Below, one piece after another: positions 27,004 through 35,348 of a stretch of DNA of 64,000 bases. The notes below the pieces were generated by a model. That model worked only from the letters and a program-made list of their open reading frames with translations. It had not been told where the DNA came from and did no database searches. A program made the translations under genes and the position numbers. The stretch is from Boseongicola aestuarii (GTDB lineage Bacteria > Pseudomonadota > Alphaproteobacteria > Rhodobacterales > Rhodobacteraceae). How positions within the stretch are numbered: the stretch's first letter is position 1; every line of letters starts with the position of its first letter. The stretch spans positions 434,001 through 498,000 of the forward strand of contig NZ_FXXQ01000001.1 in the NCBI RefSeq assembly GCF_900184815.1, in the 5' to 3' direction.

Positions 27004-27140
27004 ACTCGCGGCTTCCTACATGAAATGCGTTGAGAGTCACTTAGGAAATCCGGCACAGGACCGGTACCGCGATTTTTGAACAGAGGCTGTGAATCCCGCG
27101 TCACGCAACGCGGGCGTTTCTCACAAAGCGGGTCGGTGAA

Positions 27141-27216
<76 letters not shown>

Positions 27217-27276
27217 ACGCCGCGTGTCGTATATTCGGTTTCATCAAAACGCAAGACCCTCGGTTTCAACTTCTTC

Positions 27277-27741
27277 CTAAATCTCGGCGCGTTCATCTTG
27301 TTTGCCGATCCAGCGCCGTGCTCCGGGGCCGTTTTGCCCAAGCGTGTCGGCACTGTTGTAAAGCGGACAGCTCTCCAGCGACAAACACCCGCATCCGATA
27401 CAGTATCCCATCTGATCCTTCAGCCGGGTCATCAGCGCGATCCGTTCTTCCAGCATCGCCTGCCAAGGGGCCGCAGCTCTAGCCCAGGTCTTGGCACTGA
27501 CGGCTTTCGTGCGCGGAATGCCGTCCAGAACCAGCTTGATCTCTGCCAAAGGCACCCCGACGCTTTGCGCAATCCGCGTGATCGCCACGCGGCGCAATTC
27601 GCGTCGGTCATAGCGGCGATGATTGGCAGGAGTGCGCCAACTTTCGATCAGTCCTTCCGCTTCATAGAAATGCAACGTGGACACCGGCACGCCCGCCCGC
27701 TCCGCCATTTCCCCAACGCTCAGATCGCTCGATTTGACCAT
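27277..27741 (-). CDS. soxR: Redox-sensitive transcriptional activator SoxR
   Basis: 154 residues, MerR family. The HTH (LSVGEMAERAGVPVSTLHFYEAEGLI) and long dimerisation helix are followed by the [2Fe-2S] ligands Cys114-x2-Cys117-x-Cys119-x5-Cys125 (CIGCGCLSLESC), which are diagnostic for SoxR. It senses redox-cycling compounds or superoxide and activates promoters with long spacers. A clear sox box lies 30 bp upstream of its start. Outside enteric bacteria SoxR usually controls transporters or oxidoreductases directly; here only two tiny ORFs lie downstream on the other side. Confidence 0.96.
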   Translation of the reverse strand: MVKSSDLSVGEMAERAGVPVSTLHFYEAEGLIESWRTPANHRRYDRRELRRVAITRIAQSVGVPLAEIKLVLDGIPRTKAVSAKTWARAAAPWQAMLEERIALMTRLKDQMGYCIGCGCLSLESCPLYNSADTLGQNGPGARRWIGKQDERAEI

Positions 27742-27770
27742 CTCGCCCTCTCAAGAAAAAAATCGCTTTA

Positions 27771-27788
27771 CCTCAAGTTTACTTGATG
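27771..27788. promoter_or_regulatory. SoxR box
   Basis: CCTCAAGTTTACTTGATG, 16 of 18 positions symmetric with the known sox box CCTCAAGTTAACTTGAGG. On the plus strand it sits between a TTTACC -35 and a TAAGTT -10 with a 19-bp spacer, the spacing used by SoxR. It can serve soxR itself and the plus-strand ORFs. Confidence 0.85.
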
Positions 27789-27846
27789 TCGTAAGTTGAC
27801 TGAATAGAAGCTCCGAATCAAGAGGAAACACCCCATAGCCCACGTA

Positions 27847-27996
27847 ATGCACCGCATCACACATCGCATGAAAACATCTCTCAGAAACCACCGCACATCA
27901 CGGCGCATGGAGGCCGCCTTGCGCGATCCTCATCTCGCGAAAGACATCGGACTGCCACCAACCCTCAACGCCATCAGGAAGTCGGAACCATGGTAA
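27847..27996 (+). CDS. Small ORF of 49 residues downstream of the SoxR box
   Basis: Not a recognised family. It is basic, with a C-terminal segment DPHLAKDIGLPPTLNAIRK that looks protein-like. The ATG has no good ribosome-binding site, but AGAGGAAAC lies correctly spaced before an in-frame ATA at 27835, so translation may begin there and add four residues. The ORF starts about 60 bp after the sox box and overlaps the next small ORF by 7 nt at its end. It is a candidate SoxR-regulated gene; coding status is unproven. Confidence 0.45.
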   Translation: MHRITHRMKTSLRNHRTSRRMEAALRDPHLAKDIGLPPTLNAIRKSEPW

Positions 27997-28151
27997 TGCC
28001 CCGTCTCTTTTCCCGCCCCAAACCCTGCGGCCCGCTGTGTCAGGAAGTCGAGCGCGAAATCGACGCGTTGCGTCTCGCAGAACACCTTGAACAGCTTGGA
28101 TCTCAAGAGCTCAAAACGTACGATGCACGCCGTCTTGAATGTGGTGAATAA
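27990..28151 (+). CDS. Small ORF of 53 residues, overlapping the previous one
   Basis: Begins MVMPRLFSRPKPCGPLC and continues as an acidic, probably helical stretch (EVEREIDALRLAEHLEQLGSQELKTYDARRLECGE). Three cysteines, two in C-x3-C spacing. The start overlaps the stop of the 49-residue ORF (ATGGTAATG), as in translational coupling. The last 41 bp are antisense to the end of the histidine phosphatase gene. No family recognised; coding is plausible from amino-acid composition and from the arrangement. Confidence 0.42.
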   Translation: MVMPRLFSRPKPCGPLCQEVEREIDALRLAEHLEQLGSQELKTYDARRLECGE

Positions 28152-28686
28152 CACCCTGCCCGCCCGGCAGATCTTCCATATCCGCCAGCGATAAGCCCAT
28201 GGCGCGCGTTCGCAGAATACGGGACGTGATGCCATGGGTTACTATGATGGTCGGCTGACGCAGGTGCGCAAGAATAAGACCAGCGCGCTCCCACAAGGCT
28301 TCGAACCCTTCGCCGCCCGGAGCCTTGGAATAGACGTCAATCCATCCACCCAGGTTGAAATCCGGCCAACCCGCCCGCATTTCGTCAAGTGTCATCCCGG
28401 TCCACTCACCGATCCCGATCTCGCGCAGCCCATCGCAAGGCTCGGCCCCGATCCCCAAGGGCTTCAACGCCAGTTCGCAGGTCCTCAACGCACGACCCTG
28501 AGGGCTGGACCACGCCACATGCGTCGTCGCCGAAACGCCTTCCGCCCCCAGCCGTGCGCCCATTTCAACAGCATGAGCCCGGCCCATTTCCGTCAATGGG
28601 GAATCCAGACTGCCCTGCCAGCGCCCCTCGCGGTTCCAAACCGTTTCGACGTGACGAAGAACGTAGATCTCGGGATAAGTGGTCAT
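28111..28686 (-). CDS. Histidine phosphatase family protein (phosphoglycerate mutase-like)
   Basis: 191 residues from the ATG at 28686. The catalytic motif is LRHVETVWN; the usual RHG is RHV here, but the phosphate-accepting His is kept. Other branch-1 residues follow: the Arg in EGRWQGSLDSPLTEMG, a Glu in GLREIGIGEWTG, and a second catalytic His in IIVTHGITSRIL. It removes phosphate from an unknown metabolite or protein. The stop region overlaps a plus-strand small ORF by 41 bp. Confidence 0.87.
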   Translation of the reverse strand: MTTYPEIYVLRHVETVWNREGRWQGSLDSPLTEMGRAHAVEMGARLGAEGVSATTHVAWSSPQGRALRTCELALKPLGIGAEPCDGLREIGIGEWTGMTLDEMRAGWPDFNLGGWIDVYSKAPGGEGFEALWERAGLILAHLRQPTIIVTHGITSRILRTRAMGLSLADMEDLPGGQGVIHHIQDGVHRTF

Positions 28687-28712
28687 TCTTGAAATACCGA
28701 CGGCCCTGAACT

Positions 28713-28815
28713 TGGTGTGCGACAAGAGAATCGAACGACTGACCCAGCGGCTTTCCGCAGGAAAACGCGTCGGTCAGGCCATTCACATCTTGCAACATCT
28801 GCATTTGTCGCGGCC
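28713..28815 (-). other. tRNA-like relic
   Basis: On the minus strand this ends in a perfect T-loop (TTCGATT), an acceptor-like GTCGCAC, A and CCA (28713 side). GCGACAA at 28805-28811 pairs with TTGTCGC at 28719-28725, enclosing about 93 nt, the size of a class II tRNA, with a central hairpin TTTCC-TGC-GGAAA inside CTGACC/GGTCAG. The T-stem does not pair and the D-arm is not recognisable, so it is at most a decayed tRNA or a different structured RNA. Confidence 0.3.
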
Positions 28816-28824
28816 TCGTTGCAA

Positions 28825-28899
28825 TGGTGGGTGATAAGAGATTTGACCTCCTGACATCTTCAATGTGAACGAACCGCTCTACCACTGAGCCAATCACCC
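28825..28899 (-). tRNA. tRNA-Val (CAC), divergent or decaying
   Basis: 75 nt with encoded CCA and an intact acceptor GGGTGAT/ATCACCC. The anticodon loop TTCACAT gives CAC. Deviations: a G-G mismatch at the top of the anticodon stem, a G-U at its base, and T54 of the T-loop replaced by G (GTCAAAT). It could be a functional CAC isoacceptor with odd features or a pseudogene. Confidence 0.6.
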
Positions 28900-29173
28900 A
28901 AGGGACGTTTTTGTAGCGAGGGTCTCATTCACCTGCAAGAGCATCGATCCGAGAGCTTTTTGCGCCCAAAATCAGTGCGAACCGCCATACAATTCGACAA
29001 ATTTATCACAAAATCTCGACAGGTGTATTGTGACGCAACGATACATCTTTGAAGCGACGTAACACTGTCATAGATACACCGCCATGGTTCCAGGGTGGGG
29101 CCATGCGAGAAATCGCACACAATAGACATGACGTCGAAGCTTCTCGTCGCTCAGTACCGACTAGGGACATGAA

Positions 29174-29383
29174 ATGAAAAACTCTTTTGCAGGTTTTGCA
29201 ATCGCGGCAATGATGGCCACTTCCGTAAGTGCGGGCGGCCTCGACGCTGCTGTTGAAGAAGAAGCCGTAATGGCACCAGAGGTTGTTGTCGAAGAATCCA
29301 CCGCGTCTTCGGGCTCGGCTGCCGACATGATCTTCCCACTTGTTGCAATGGCGATCATGGCCGCAACAATTCTGGACCGCTGA
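29174..29383 (+). CDS. Small secreted/membrane peptide, 69 residues
   Basis: Signal peptide (FAGFAIAAMMATSVSA), a strongly acidic middle (VEEEAVMAPEVVVEES) and a C-terminal membrane segment (MIFPLVAMAIMAATIL). Small peptides of this plan are frequent in roseobacters, to my knowledge without a function. The start ATG is the second of two close ATGs (29168 and 29174); the first is out of frame. It converges with lon, and a GC hairpin lies between them. Base composition is more AT-rich upstream than in neighbouring genes. Confidence 0.7.
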   Translation: MKNSFAGFAIAAMMATSVSAGGLDAAVEEEAVMAPEVVVEESTASSGSAADMIFPLVAMAIMAATILDR

Positions 29384-29414
29384 ATCCTGACAAGACTCAC
29401 TTAAGGGTCTTGTG

Positions 29415-29441
29415 AAAAAAGGGCGCGCCTTGCCGGCGCGC
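29415..29441 (-). terminator. Intrinsic terminator after lon
   Basis: Read on the minus strand: GCGCGCC, 5-nt loop, GGCGCGC, then CC and six T. It closes lon; on the plus strand the T-tract is weaker but it may also act on the small peptide gene. Confidence 0.75.
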
Positions 29442-29470
29442 ACTTTCTCATTTCCGATATCGCCTTCGCG

Positions 29471-31882
29471 TCAGTGAGCGACAGCACCCGAGCCGCCATC
29501 GCGTCCCTCAAGGGCACGCTGTGCCGCCGCGGCCTCTTCCGCAGCCTCGTCCCATTCAATCGGCTCCGGTGCGCGGACCAGCGCGTGCTTCAGAACTTCG
29601 CTGACATGCGTGACAGGAATGATGTTCAACCCTTCCTTCACGTTGTCTGGGATCTCTGACAAGTCCTTCTCGTTCTCTTCAGGGATCAGCACCGTCTTGA
29701 TGCCGCCACGAAGGGCCGCCAACAGCTTCTCTTTCAGACCACCGATCGGCATTGCGTTCCCGCGCAAGGAGACCTCGCCGGTCATCGCAATATCTTTCTT
29801 CACCGGAATCTGCGTCAGAACCGAGACGATCGACGTCACCATAGCCAAACCGGCAGACGGCCCGTCCTTTGGTGTTGCCCCGTCGGGCACATGAACGTGA
29901 ATATCCATCGTGTCGAATTTCGGAGGCTTCACCCCGATCTCGGGCGCAATGGAGCGAACATAACTGGAAGCCGCATCAATCGACTCCTTCATGACATCTC
30001 CAAGCTTACCGGTGGTCTTCATCCGACCCTTGCCCGGCAGGCGCAGCGCTTCGATCTGCAACAGATCGCCACCAACGCTCGTCCAGGCAAGACCCGTTAC
30101 GACGCCGATCTGATCCGTCGCTTCGGCCAGACCATACCGATATTTCTTCACCCCTAGATAGTCTTCGAGGTTTTCCGGGGTGATGACGACCTTGCCCTCA
30201 ACATTGCGAACGATCTTGGTCACGGCCTTGCGCGCCAGCTTTGCGATTTCACGCTCAAGATTTCGAACACCAGCCTCGCGGGTGTAAGTGCGGATCATCT
30301 CGTTCAGCGCCGCATCGGTCAGCTCGAACTCGCTTGGCTTCAATCCGTGGTTTTTCATCTGCTTGGCCAGAAGATGCTGCTTGGCGATCTCTCGCTTCTC
30401 GTCCTCGGTGTAACCGGCCAGTGGAATGATCTCCATCCGGTCCAACAGAGGCCCGGGCATGTTGTAGGAGTTGGCTGTCGTCAGGAACATCACGTTCGAA
30501 AGGTCGTACTCGACCTCCAGATAGTGATCGACAAACGTGCCGTTCTGCTCCGGATCCAGGACCTCAAGCATCGCCGACGCCGGGTCGCCCCGGAAATCCT
30601 GCCCCATCTTGTCGATCTCATCGAGCAAGATAAGCGGGTTCGTCGTTTTTGCCTTCTTCAGCGCCTGAATAATCTTGCCGGGCATTGAGCCGATATAGGT
30701 CCGCCGGTGACCGCGAATTTCGCTTTCATCACGCACGCCACCCAGCGAGATGCGAATGAACTCGCGCCCCGTTGCCTTGGCGACAGACTTACCCAGCGAG
30801 GTCTTACCCACGCCCGGAGGTCCGACGAGGCACATGATCGGCCCCTTCAGCTTCTTCGAACGCTGCTGCACCGCTAGATACTCGATGATGCGTTCCTTGA
30901 CCTTCTCAAGCCCATAGTGATCCGCGTCCAGAATAGCCTCGGCACGGCCAAGGTCTTTCTTGACCCGCGATTTCGTGCCCCATGGGATCGCCAGCATCCA
31001 GTCGAGGTAATTGCGCACAACCGTCGCTTCCGCCGACATCGGAGACATCGACTTCAGCTTCTTCAGCTCAGCTTCGGCCTTTTCACGGGCCTCTTTTGAG
31101 AACTTCGTATTGGCAATCTTCTCTTCAAGCTCGGCGACCTCGTTGGCCCCCTCTTCGCCGTCACCAAGTTCCTTCTGAATGGCCTTCATCTGCTCATTCA
31201 AATAGTACTCGCGCTGGGTGCGCTCCATCTGCGACTTCACGCGCGTCTTGATCTTCTTTTCGACCTGCAGCACGGACATTTCGCCCTGCATCAGTCCGTA
31301 CACGACTTCAAGCCGCTCCGCGACGACAAGCGTCTCCAGAAGCTTTTGCTTCTGGTCAACTTCGACACCCAGATGCCCCGAAACGAGGTCGGCAAGCTTA
31401 GCCGCTTCACGGGTCTCGCTGACCTGCGCCAAAGCTTCTTCCGGGATGTTCTTCTTGACCTTTGCATAGCGCTCGAATTCTTCGGCAACCGAGCGCACAA
31501 GCGCCTCGACCGACGCTTCGTCGCCCATTTCCTCGCTCAAAGGTTCGGCGAAGGCTTCGAAATACACGTCATTTTCCACGAAATCGGTTATCCGCACGCG
31601 CGCACGGCCCTCGACCAGCACTTTGACAGTGCCGTCGGGCAGTTTCAAAAGCTGCAGCACGTTGGCAAGCACGCCTACGCGGAAGATGCCGTCAATCGAC
31701 GGATCGTCAATCGACGGATCGATCTGGCTGGACAGCAGAATTTGTTTGTCGTCACGCATCACTTCTTCAAGCGCGCGCACCGACTTTTCGCGCCCGACAA
31801 AGAGCGGCACGATCATATGCGGAAACACGACTATGTCGCGCAGCGGCAGGACCGGAAAGGAGTCTTCAAAAGAGACGGTCAT
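29471..31882 (-). CDS. lon: ATP-dependent protease La
   Basis: 803 residues, full length. The N-terminal LON substrate domain (VLPLRDIVVFPHMIVPLFVGREKS) and coiled coil are followed by the AAA+ module with Walker A GPPGVGKTS (about residue 355) and Walker B ILLDEIDKM. The C-terminal protease domain has the catalytic Ser in DGPSAGLAM and the Lys about 43 residues later (IGGLKEKLLAA). It degrades misfolded and specific regulatory proteins in the cytoplasm. A sigma32-like promoter lies about 80 bp upstream. Confidence 0.98.
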   Translation of the reverse strand: MTVSFEDSFPVLPLRDIVVFPHMIVPLFVGREKSVRALEEVMRDDKQILLSSQIDPSIDDPSIDGIFRVGVLANVLQLLKLPDGTVKVLVEGRARVRITDFVENDVYFEAFAEPLSEEMGDEASVEALVRSVAEEFERYAKVKKNIPEEALAQVSETREAAKLADLVSGHLGVEVDQKQKLLETLVVAERLEVVYGLMQGEMSVLQVEKKIKTRVKSQMERTQREYYLNEQMKAIQKELGDGEEGANEVAELEEKIANTKFSKEAREKAEAELKKLKSMSPMSAEATVVRNYLDWMLAIPWGTKSRVKKDLGRAEAILDADHYGLEKVKERIIEYLAVQQRSKKLKGPIMCLVGPPGVGKTSLGKSVAKATGREFIRISLGGVRDESEIRGHRRTYIGSMPGKIIQALKKAKTTNPLILLDEIDKMGQDFRGDPASAMLEVLDPEQNGTFVDHYLEVEYDLSNVMFLTTANSYNMPGPLLDRMEIIPLAGYTEDEKREIAKQHLLAKQMKNHGLKPSEFELTDAALNEMIRTYTREAGVRNLEREIAKLARKAVTKIVRNVEGKVVITPENLEDYLGVKKYRYGLAEATDQIGVVTGLAWTSVGGDLLQIEALRLPGKGRMKTTGKLGDVMKESIDAASSYVRSIAPEIGVKPPKFDTMDIHVHVPDGATPKDGPSAGLAMVTSIVSVLTQIPVKKDIAMTGEVSLRGNAMPIGGLKEKLLAALRGGIKTVLIPEENEKDLSEIPDNVKEGLNIIPVTHVSEVLKHALVRAPEPIEWDEAAEEAAAAQRALEGRDGGSGAVAH

Positions 31883-31958
31883 TATATGTCCTCATACTTG
31901 GCAAGAGACCCGGTCCCGACACGCGGCAACCAAAAGCCTCTCCTAACTTTGGTACTAT

Positions 31959-31985
31959 ATGTGGGGGTCAGACCACGGGCTTCAA
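31959..31985 (-). promoter_or_regulatory. Sigma32-like heat-shock promoter of lon
   Basis: Read towards lon: TTGAAG, 13-bp spacer, CCCCACAT, close to the sigma32 consensus (CTTGAAA, 11-16 bp, CCCCATNT). Control of lon by sigma32 is established in other proteobacteria. The -10 box ends 77 bp before the lon start. Confidence 0.6.
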
Positions 31986-32175
31986 CCACTGTTTCAAGCT
32001 TTCCCAAGTGTGGGCCTTTCAGATGCAAGGTGCAACCAGTCCCGCAAGGCAATTCGCGAAGTTTGCGAAACTCGTGAAAGGTTCATCATCCCGCCGACGA
32101 TCGACAACAGACCGGCAGGATACCGCCGTCTGTTTCGTTTTTAGAGAAAATTAATGGATTGGCCGCATTTTAACC

Positions 32176-32191
32176 TTAGTCTCTTATTAAC
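32176..32191 (+). promoter_or_regulatory. CtrA-like half match upstream of the membrane protein pair
   Basis: TTAG-N7-TTAAC, one mismatch from the CtrA site TTAA-N7-TTAAC, 49 bp before the ATG at 32240. The rest of 31986-32239 shows no other clear feature. Such a short motif can occur by chance in an AT-rich leader. Confidence 0.25.
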
Positions 32192-32239
32192 AAAAAAAGT
32201 GCTGAGGGGCGCTCAAACAGGCAAGAATGGGAACTGCAT

Positions 32240-32749
32240 ATGTGGGCAGGCTTACGATACGCGGTGCATTTTGAAAGAAGACGGCTTTATTTTGTGACCC
32301 TGACGGCCTTTGTCGCAGGTATCCTTTTCTATGCGCGTCTGGACATGGTCCTGTTCGGATTGCCCGCCCCGTTCATTGTCGGGCTGATCTATGCATTCAT
32401 CATCGGCATTGCTGCGCTCCTTGTCTGCATCCTTGCCCCGTCTTTCCGCTTCATGCTGGAAGCCATCGCCATTTCAAGGCTCGGGATCGCGGCACTGGCC
32501 TTCAGTTTCCCCACTCTTGGTGAAACCATTCTTGCCTCACCTCTTCTGAACGCATGTATCGTGGTTGGCTTCGGCGTGGCGGTCAGTCGCGTGATCCACG
32601 GCAGAATTGCCCGCTCCGCCCGCACTGGCCTGCGCGCGCGTCTGCACGCCTATGCCACCGAAGGTCGCGGCAAGGTCCGCGTCGCGGGGACTGCTTGGCA
32701 ACGCAACTATGTCGGCTGGATGGATGATGCGGTCGCCGTCCCGGCCTGA
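32240..32749 (+). CDS. Unrecognised multi-pass membrane protein
   Basis: 169 residues. About four hydrophobic segments are visible (YFVTLTAFVAGILFYA, PFIVGLIYAFIIGIAALLVCIL, LGIAALAFSFPTL and LLNACIVVGFGVAVSRVI), followed by a basic cytoplasmic tail of about 50 residues. No domain recognised. It begins a two-gene unit: the next gene starts 23 bp later and also encodes a membrane protein of unknown function. The upstream neighbour is lon, divergent. Confidence 0.7.
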   Translation: MWAGLRYAVHFERRRLYFVTLTAFVAGILFYARLDMVLFGLPAPFIVGLIYAFIIGIAALLVCILAPSFRFMLEAIAISRLGIAALAFSFPTLGETILASPLLNACIVVGFGVAVSRVIHGRIARSARTGLRARLHAYATEGRGKVRVAGTAWQRNYVGWMDDAVAVPA

Positions 32750-32772
32750 CCTCTCTTCGACTCCGAAACAAC

Positions 32773-33726
32773 GTGACTCACCGCCCCTTTATCCGCCGAC
32801 GAAGCCGCCGTTTGCTGTCCTATACGACCGTGTTTGGGATCGGCTTCATTCTGGCTGCGCTGCAAGCGGGCCGTGACACGATTTGGCTGCCTCTGGTCTG
32901 GGGCTTTCAGACCGTAGTTCAGGCCGAAGGGGCCAGCGAGACGTTCGAAGCCTTGCAGCTTTTCTTGCTTCTGGACCTCCCGCCTTTTGCCTTTACTCTA
33001 CTTGCCATCGCCCTGATTGCATTCGTCCTTGCTTTCATTGCGACCATAGTTGCCATCACACTCGTCCCGATGCGGTTTCAGGCCTACCTCGACGGCATGG
33101 TCGGGAGTGCGGCGATCATCCTTGTGTTTGAAGGCCTCGGCCTCGGAAGCACTGTCCGCGCGACCTTTGGCAATATCGGCAGCATCTTATTCTGCTGGGC
33201 CGCGATCATGTCGACGTCGTCGGTCGTTTGGAAATACCTGCCTTTCGGATTCTCCTTCAAAAGTAGTTCCATGCGCGCCATCTCCCTGCCCTTGGATAAG
33301 GTCGCAGACCGTATGATCCCGGGGCGCGCTCCCGGCACCGACCTCGCGGACATTGACCTTGTCCACCGTCCCCCAAAGGATGGAGAAAACGCCGTATTCG
33401 TAGAAATCGCGGACAAAAAAGAAGACGGCACGCTTGCTTTCACCATTCACCATGACGGCCAAAAAGGCTTCGTGCGCGGCCAGGACATGTCCTATGCCCT
33501 CACTTCAACCGGCCCAGAAACAACCGAAATAGCGATAAAAACCACCCTCACCGGCATGGCCCCGATGAGCCTTTGGGACTTTTGGAGCCGAAACTTCGCT
33601 GAAGACTACGCGGACCACCTTGAAGCGCGCTTGCACGGCGGCAAGGACAAGTCGCTCTACGGCCACCTACAAGCGGCCGCGCGACGCAAAATCGAAAAAA
33701 AGCAGCTCAAGACGGCATCTGCCTAA
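32773..33726 (+). CDS. Membrane protein with C-terminal soluble domain, unrecognised
   Basis: 317 residues from a GTG. Four or five membrane segments in the first 155 residues ([59 protein letters not shown]) are followed by a cytoplasmic domain of about 150 residues. Its end ([20 protein letters not shown]) resembles the terminal helix of SRPBCC/polyketide-cyclase folds. That likeness is weak. The gene probably forms an operon with the one at 32240. Its last 4 bp interlock with the stop of the convergent tgt gene. Confidence 0.68.
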   Translation: MTHRPFIRRRSRRLLSYTTVFGIGFILAALQAGRDTIWLPLVWGFQTVVQAEGASETFEALQLFLLLDLPPFAFTLLAIALIAFVLAFIATIVAITLVPMRFQAYLDGMVGSAAIILVFEGLGLGSTVRATFGNIGSILFCWAAIMSTSSVVWKYLPFGFSFKSSSMRAISLPLDKVADRMIPGRAPGTDLADIDLVHRPPKDGENAVFVEIADKKEDGTLAFTIHHDGQKGFVRGQDMSYALTSTGPETTEIAIKTTLTGMAPMSLWDFWSRNFAEDYADHLEARLHGGKDKSLYGHLQAAARRKIEKKQLKTASA

Positions 33727-34853
33727 AGCGCATCGATGTCGCCCTTGGCCCGGGTTTCATGAAACCCGCGCTCCCATTCCTCAAAGGCTCCTTCTTCAAT
33801 AGCCGCACGCATCCCCGACATAATCTCTTGAAAATAATGAAGATTATGCCAGGTCAGCAACATGCCGGAAATCATTTCACCCGCCCGAAATACGTGGTGC
33901 AGATAGGCCCGCGAATACTTAGAACACGCCGGACAGGCGCATTGCTCATCCAGGGGCCGCGGATCATCGGCGTGGCGCGCGTTCTTGATGTTCACCACGC
34001 CGCGGCGCGTGAACGCCTGACCTGTCCGCCCCGAACGCGACGGCAAGACGCAGTCCATCATGTCAATTCCGCGCTTCACCGCACCCACAATGTCGTCCGG
34101 CTTGCCAACGCCCATCAGATACCGTGGCTTGTCGACCGGCAATTGTGCAGGCGCATAATCCAACACGGCGAACATGGCCTCCTGCCCCTCGCCAACCGCA
34201 AGCCCGCCCACCGCGTAGCCATCAAACCCGATTCCACGCAAGGCATCGGCACTTTCCTGTCGCAAATCCTGTTCCAGACCGCCTTGCTGAATCCCAAACA
34301 ACGCGTGGCCCGGCCGGTCTCCAAAAGCTTCGCGCGAGCGCGCTGCCCACCGCATCGACAGCCGCATGCTGTCCTCGATCCGGGCGCGATCGGACGGCAG
34401 CGCGGGGCATTCGTCAAAGCACATCACGATATCTGACCCCAACTGTCGCTGAATTTCCATCGAACGCTCGGGCGTCAGTTCGTGCTTGGAGCCATCAATA
34501 TGGCTCTTGAACGTCACGCCCTTCTCGGTGAGCTTTCGCAAATCCGCCAGACTCATCACCTGAAATCCACCCGAGTCCGTCAGGATCGGGCGCTCCCAGT
34601 TCATGAATTTGTGCAAACCGCCCAATCGCTCGATTCGTTCGGCTCCGGGCCGCAGCATCAGATGGTAGGTATTGCCCAACAGAATATCCGCACCCGTCGC
34701 CGCAACGCTTTCCGGCATCATCGCCTTCACGGTCGCGGCCGTGCCAACCGGCATGAACGCAGGCGTGCGGATGTTTCCACGCGGAGTCGAAATAACTCCG
34801 GTGCGCGCCGCGCCGTCCGTGGCCTTCAGATCGAATGAAAAAGTCGCAGTCAT
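33723..34853 (-). CDS. tgt: Queuine tRNA-ribosyltransferase
   Basis: 376 residues from the ATG at 34853 (21 upstream codons lack support). It exchanges guanine 34 for preQ1 in GUN-anticodon tRNAs, including the tRNA-Asp GTC encoded at 24 kb. Catalytic Asp in the motif [12 protein letters not shown], the preQ1-site Asp in MCFDECPA, and zinc ligands in [16 protein letters not shown]. Length normal. Shares a 4-bp tail overlap with the convergent membrane protein gene. Confidence 0.96.
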   Translation of the reverse strand: MTATFSFDLKATDGAARTGVISTPRGNIRTPAFMPVGTAATVKAMMPESVAATGADILLGNTYHLMLRPGAERIERLGGLHKFMNWERPILTDSGGFQVMSLADLRKLTEKGVTFKSHIDGSKHELTPERSMEIQRQLGSDIVMCFDECPALPSDRARIEDSMRLSMRWAARSREAFGDRPGHALFGIQQGGLEQDLRQESADALRGIGFDGYAVGGLAVGEGQEAMFAVLDYAPAQLPVDKPRYLMGVGKPDDIVGAVKRGIDMMDCVLPSRSGRTGQAFTRRGVVNIKNARHADDPRPLDEQCACPACSKYSRAYLHHVFRAGEMISGMLLTWHNLHYFQEIMSGMRAAIEEGAFEEWERGFHETRAKGDIDAL

Positions 34854-34983
34854 CACGGCCCCCACTTTGCACCAAGAAGCGATGTAAAAGGAAACCCGCG
34901 CGCCCGGAACCCCCAATCCCCGCCTTTACCCAAGCGGCCTATTCCCTATATAAAGACTCAAGAACTAGAAATCGGACCGCGTC

Positions 34984-35343
34984 ATGAACTCTACCGCACC
35001 CCTTGAAGGGGCTCCGCTGATCAAACCATCCAGCACGGATCACCCGCTGCATGAAGCCGTCGTGGACGCATGTCGATCGGTGTTTGACCCGGAAATTCCG
35101 GTCAATATTTTCGACCTCGGCTTGGTCTATACCATTGAAATCGCTGACGAAGGGGCTGTGACGGTTATCATGACCCTTACCGCCCCCGGTTGCCCCGTCG
35201 CAGGGGAGATGCCGGGCTGGGTCGCCGATGCGATCGAGCCGCTGCCCGGCGTCAAATCCGTTGATGTCGAACTGACATGGGAGCCGCCCTGGGGCATGGA
35301 CATGATGTCCGACGAAGCCCGCCTTGAACTCGGTTTCATGTAA
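34984..35343 (+). CDS. MIP18/DUF59 family Fe-S assembly protein (SufT-like)
   Basis: 119 residues. The DUF59 core is complete: [35 protein letters not shown] (with the conserved Cys) and [19 protein letters not shown]. Proteins of this family help transfer Fe-S clusters to client enzymes and often sit in suf operons. Here it begins a short plus-strand unit with an acetyltransferase and an IscA-type protein; no sufB, sufC, sufD or sufS is in the window. Full SufT proteins are usually longer, so the symbol is withheld. Confidence 0.9.
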   Translation: MNSTAPLEGAPLIKPSSTDHPLHEAVVDACRSVFDPEIPVNIFDLGLVYTIEIADEGAVTVIMTLTAPGCPVAGEMPGWVADAIEPLPGVKSVDVELTWEPPWGMDMMSDEARLELGFM

Positions 35344-35348
35344 GGCCA

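Larger units (their letters stand above)
28687..29173. other. Gene-poor 490-bp stretch
   Basis: It holds the tRNA-like relic (28713-28815) and the divergent tRNA-Val (28825-28899), listed separately. The AT-richer 28930-29170 region presumably carries the promoter of the small peptide at 29174. I see no convincing protein-coding frame in it. Confidence 0.5.

Noticed and set aside
28565-28897. Minus-strand 110-codon frame over the tRNA-like region
   Set aside because: It runs through the tRNA-Val gene and into the phosphatase gene in another frame, and shows no protein character.
32176-32191. Reading the CtrA-like site as evidence for cell-cycle control of the membrane pair
   Set aside because: One mismatch in a short AT-rich motif is too weak; it is kept only as a low-confidence feature.
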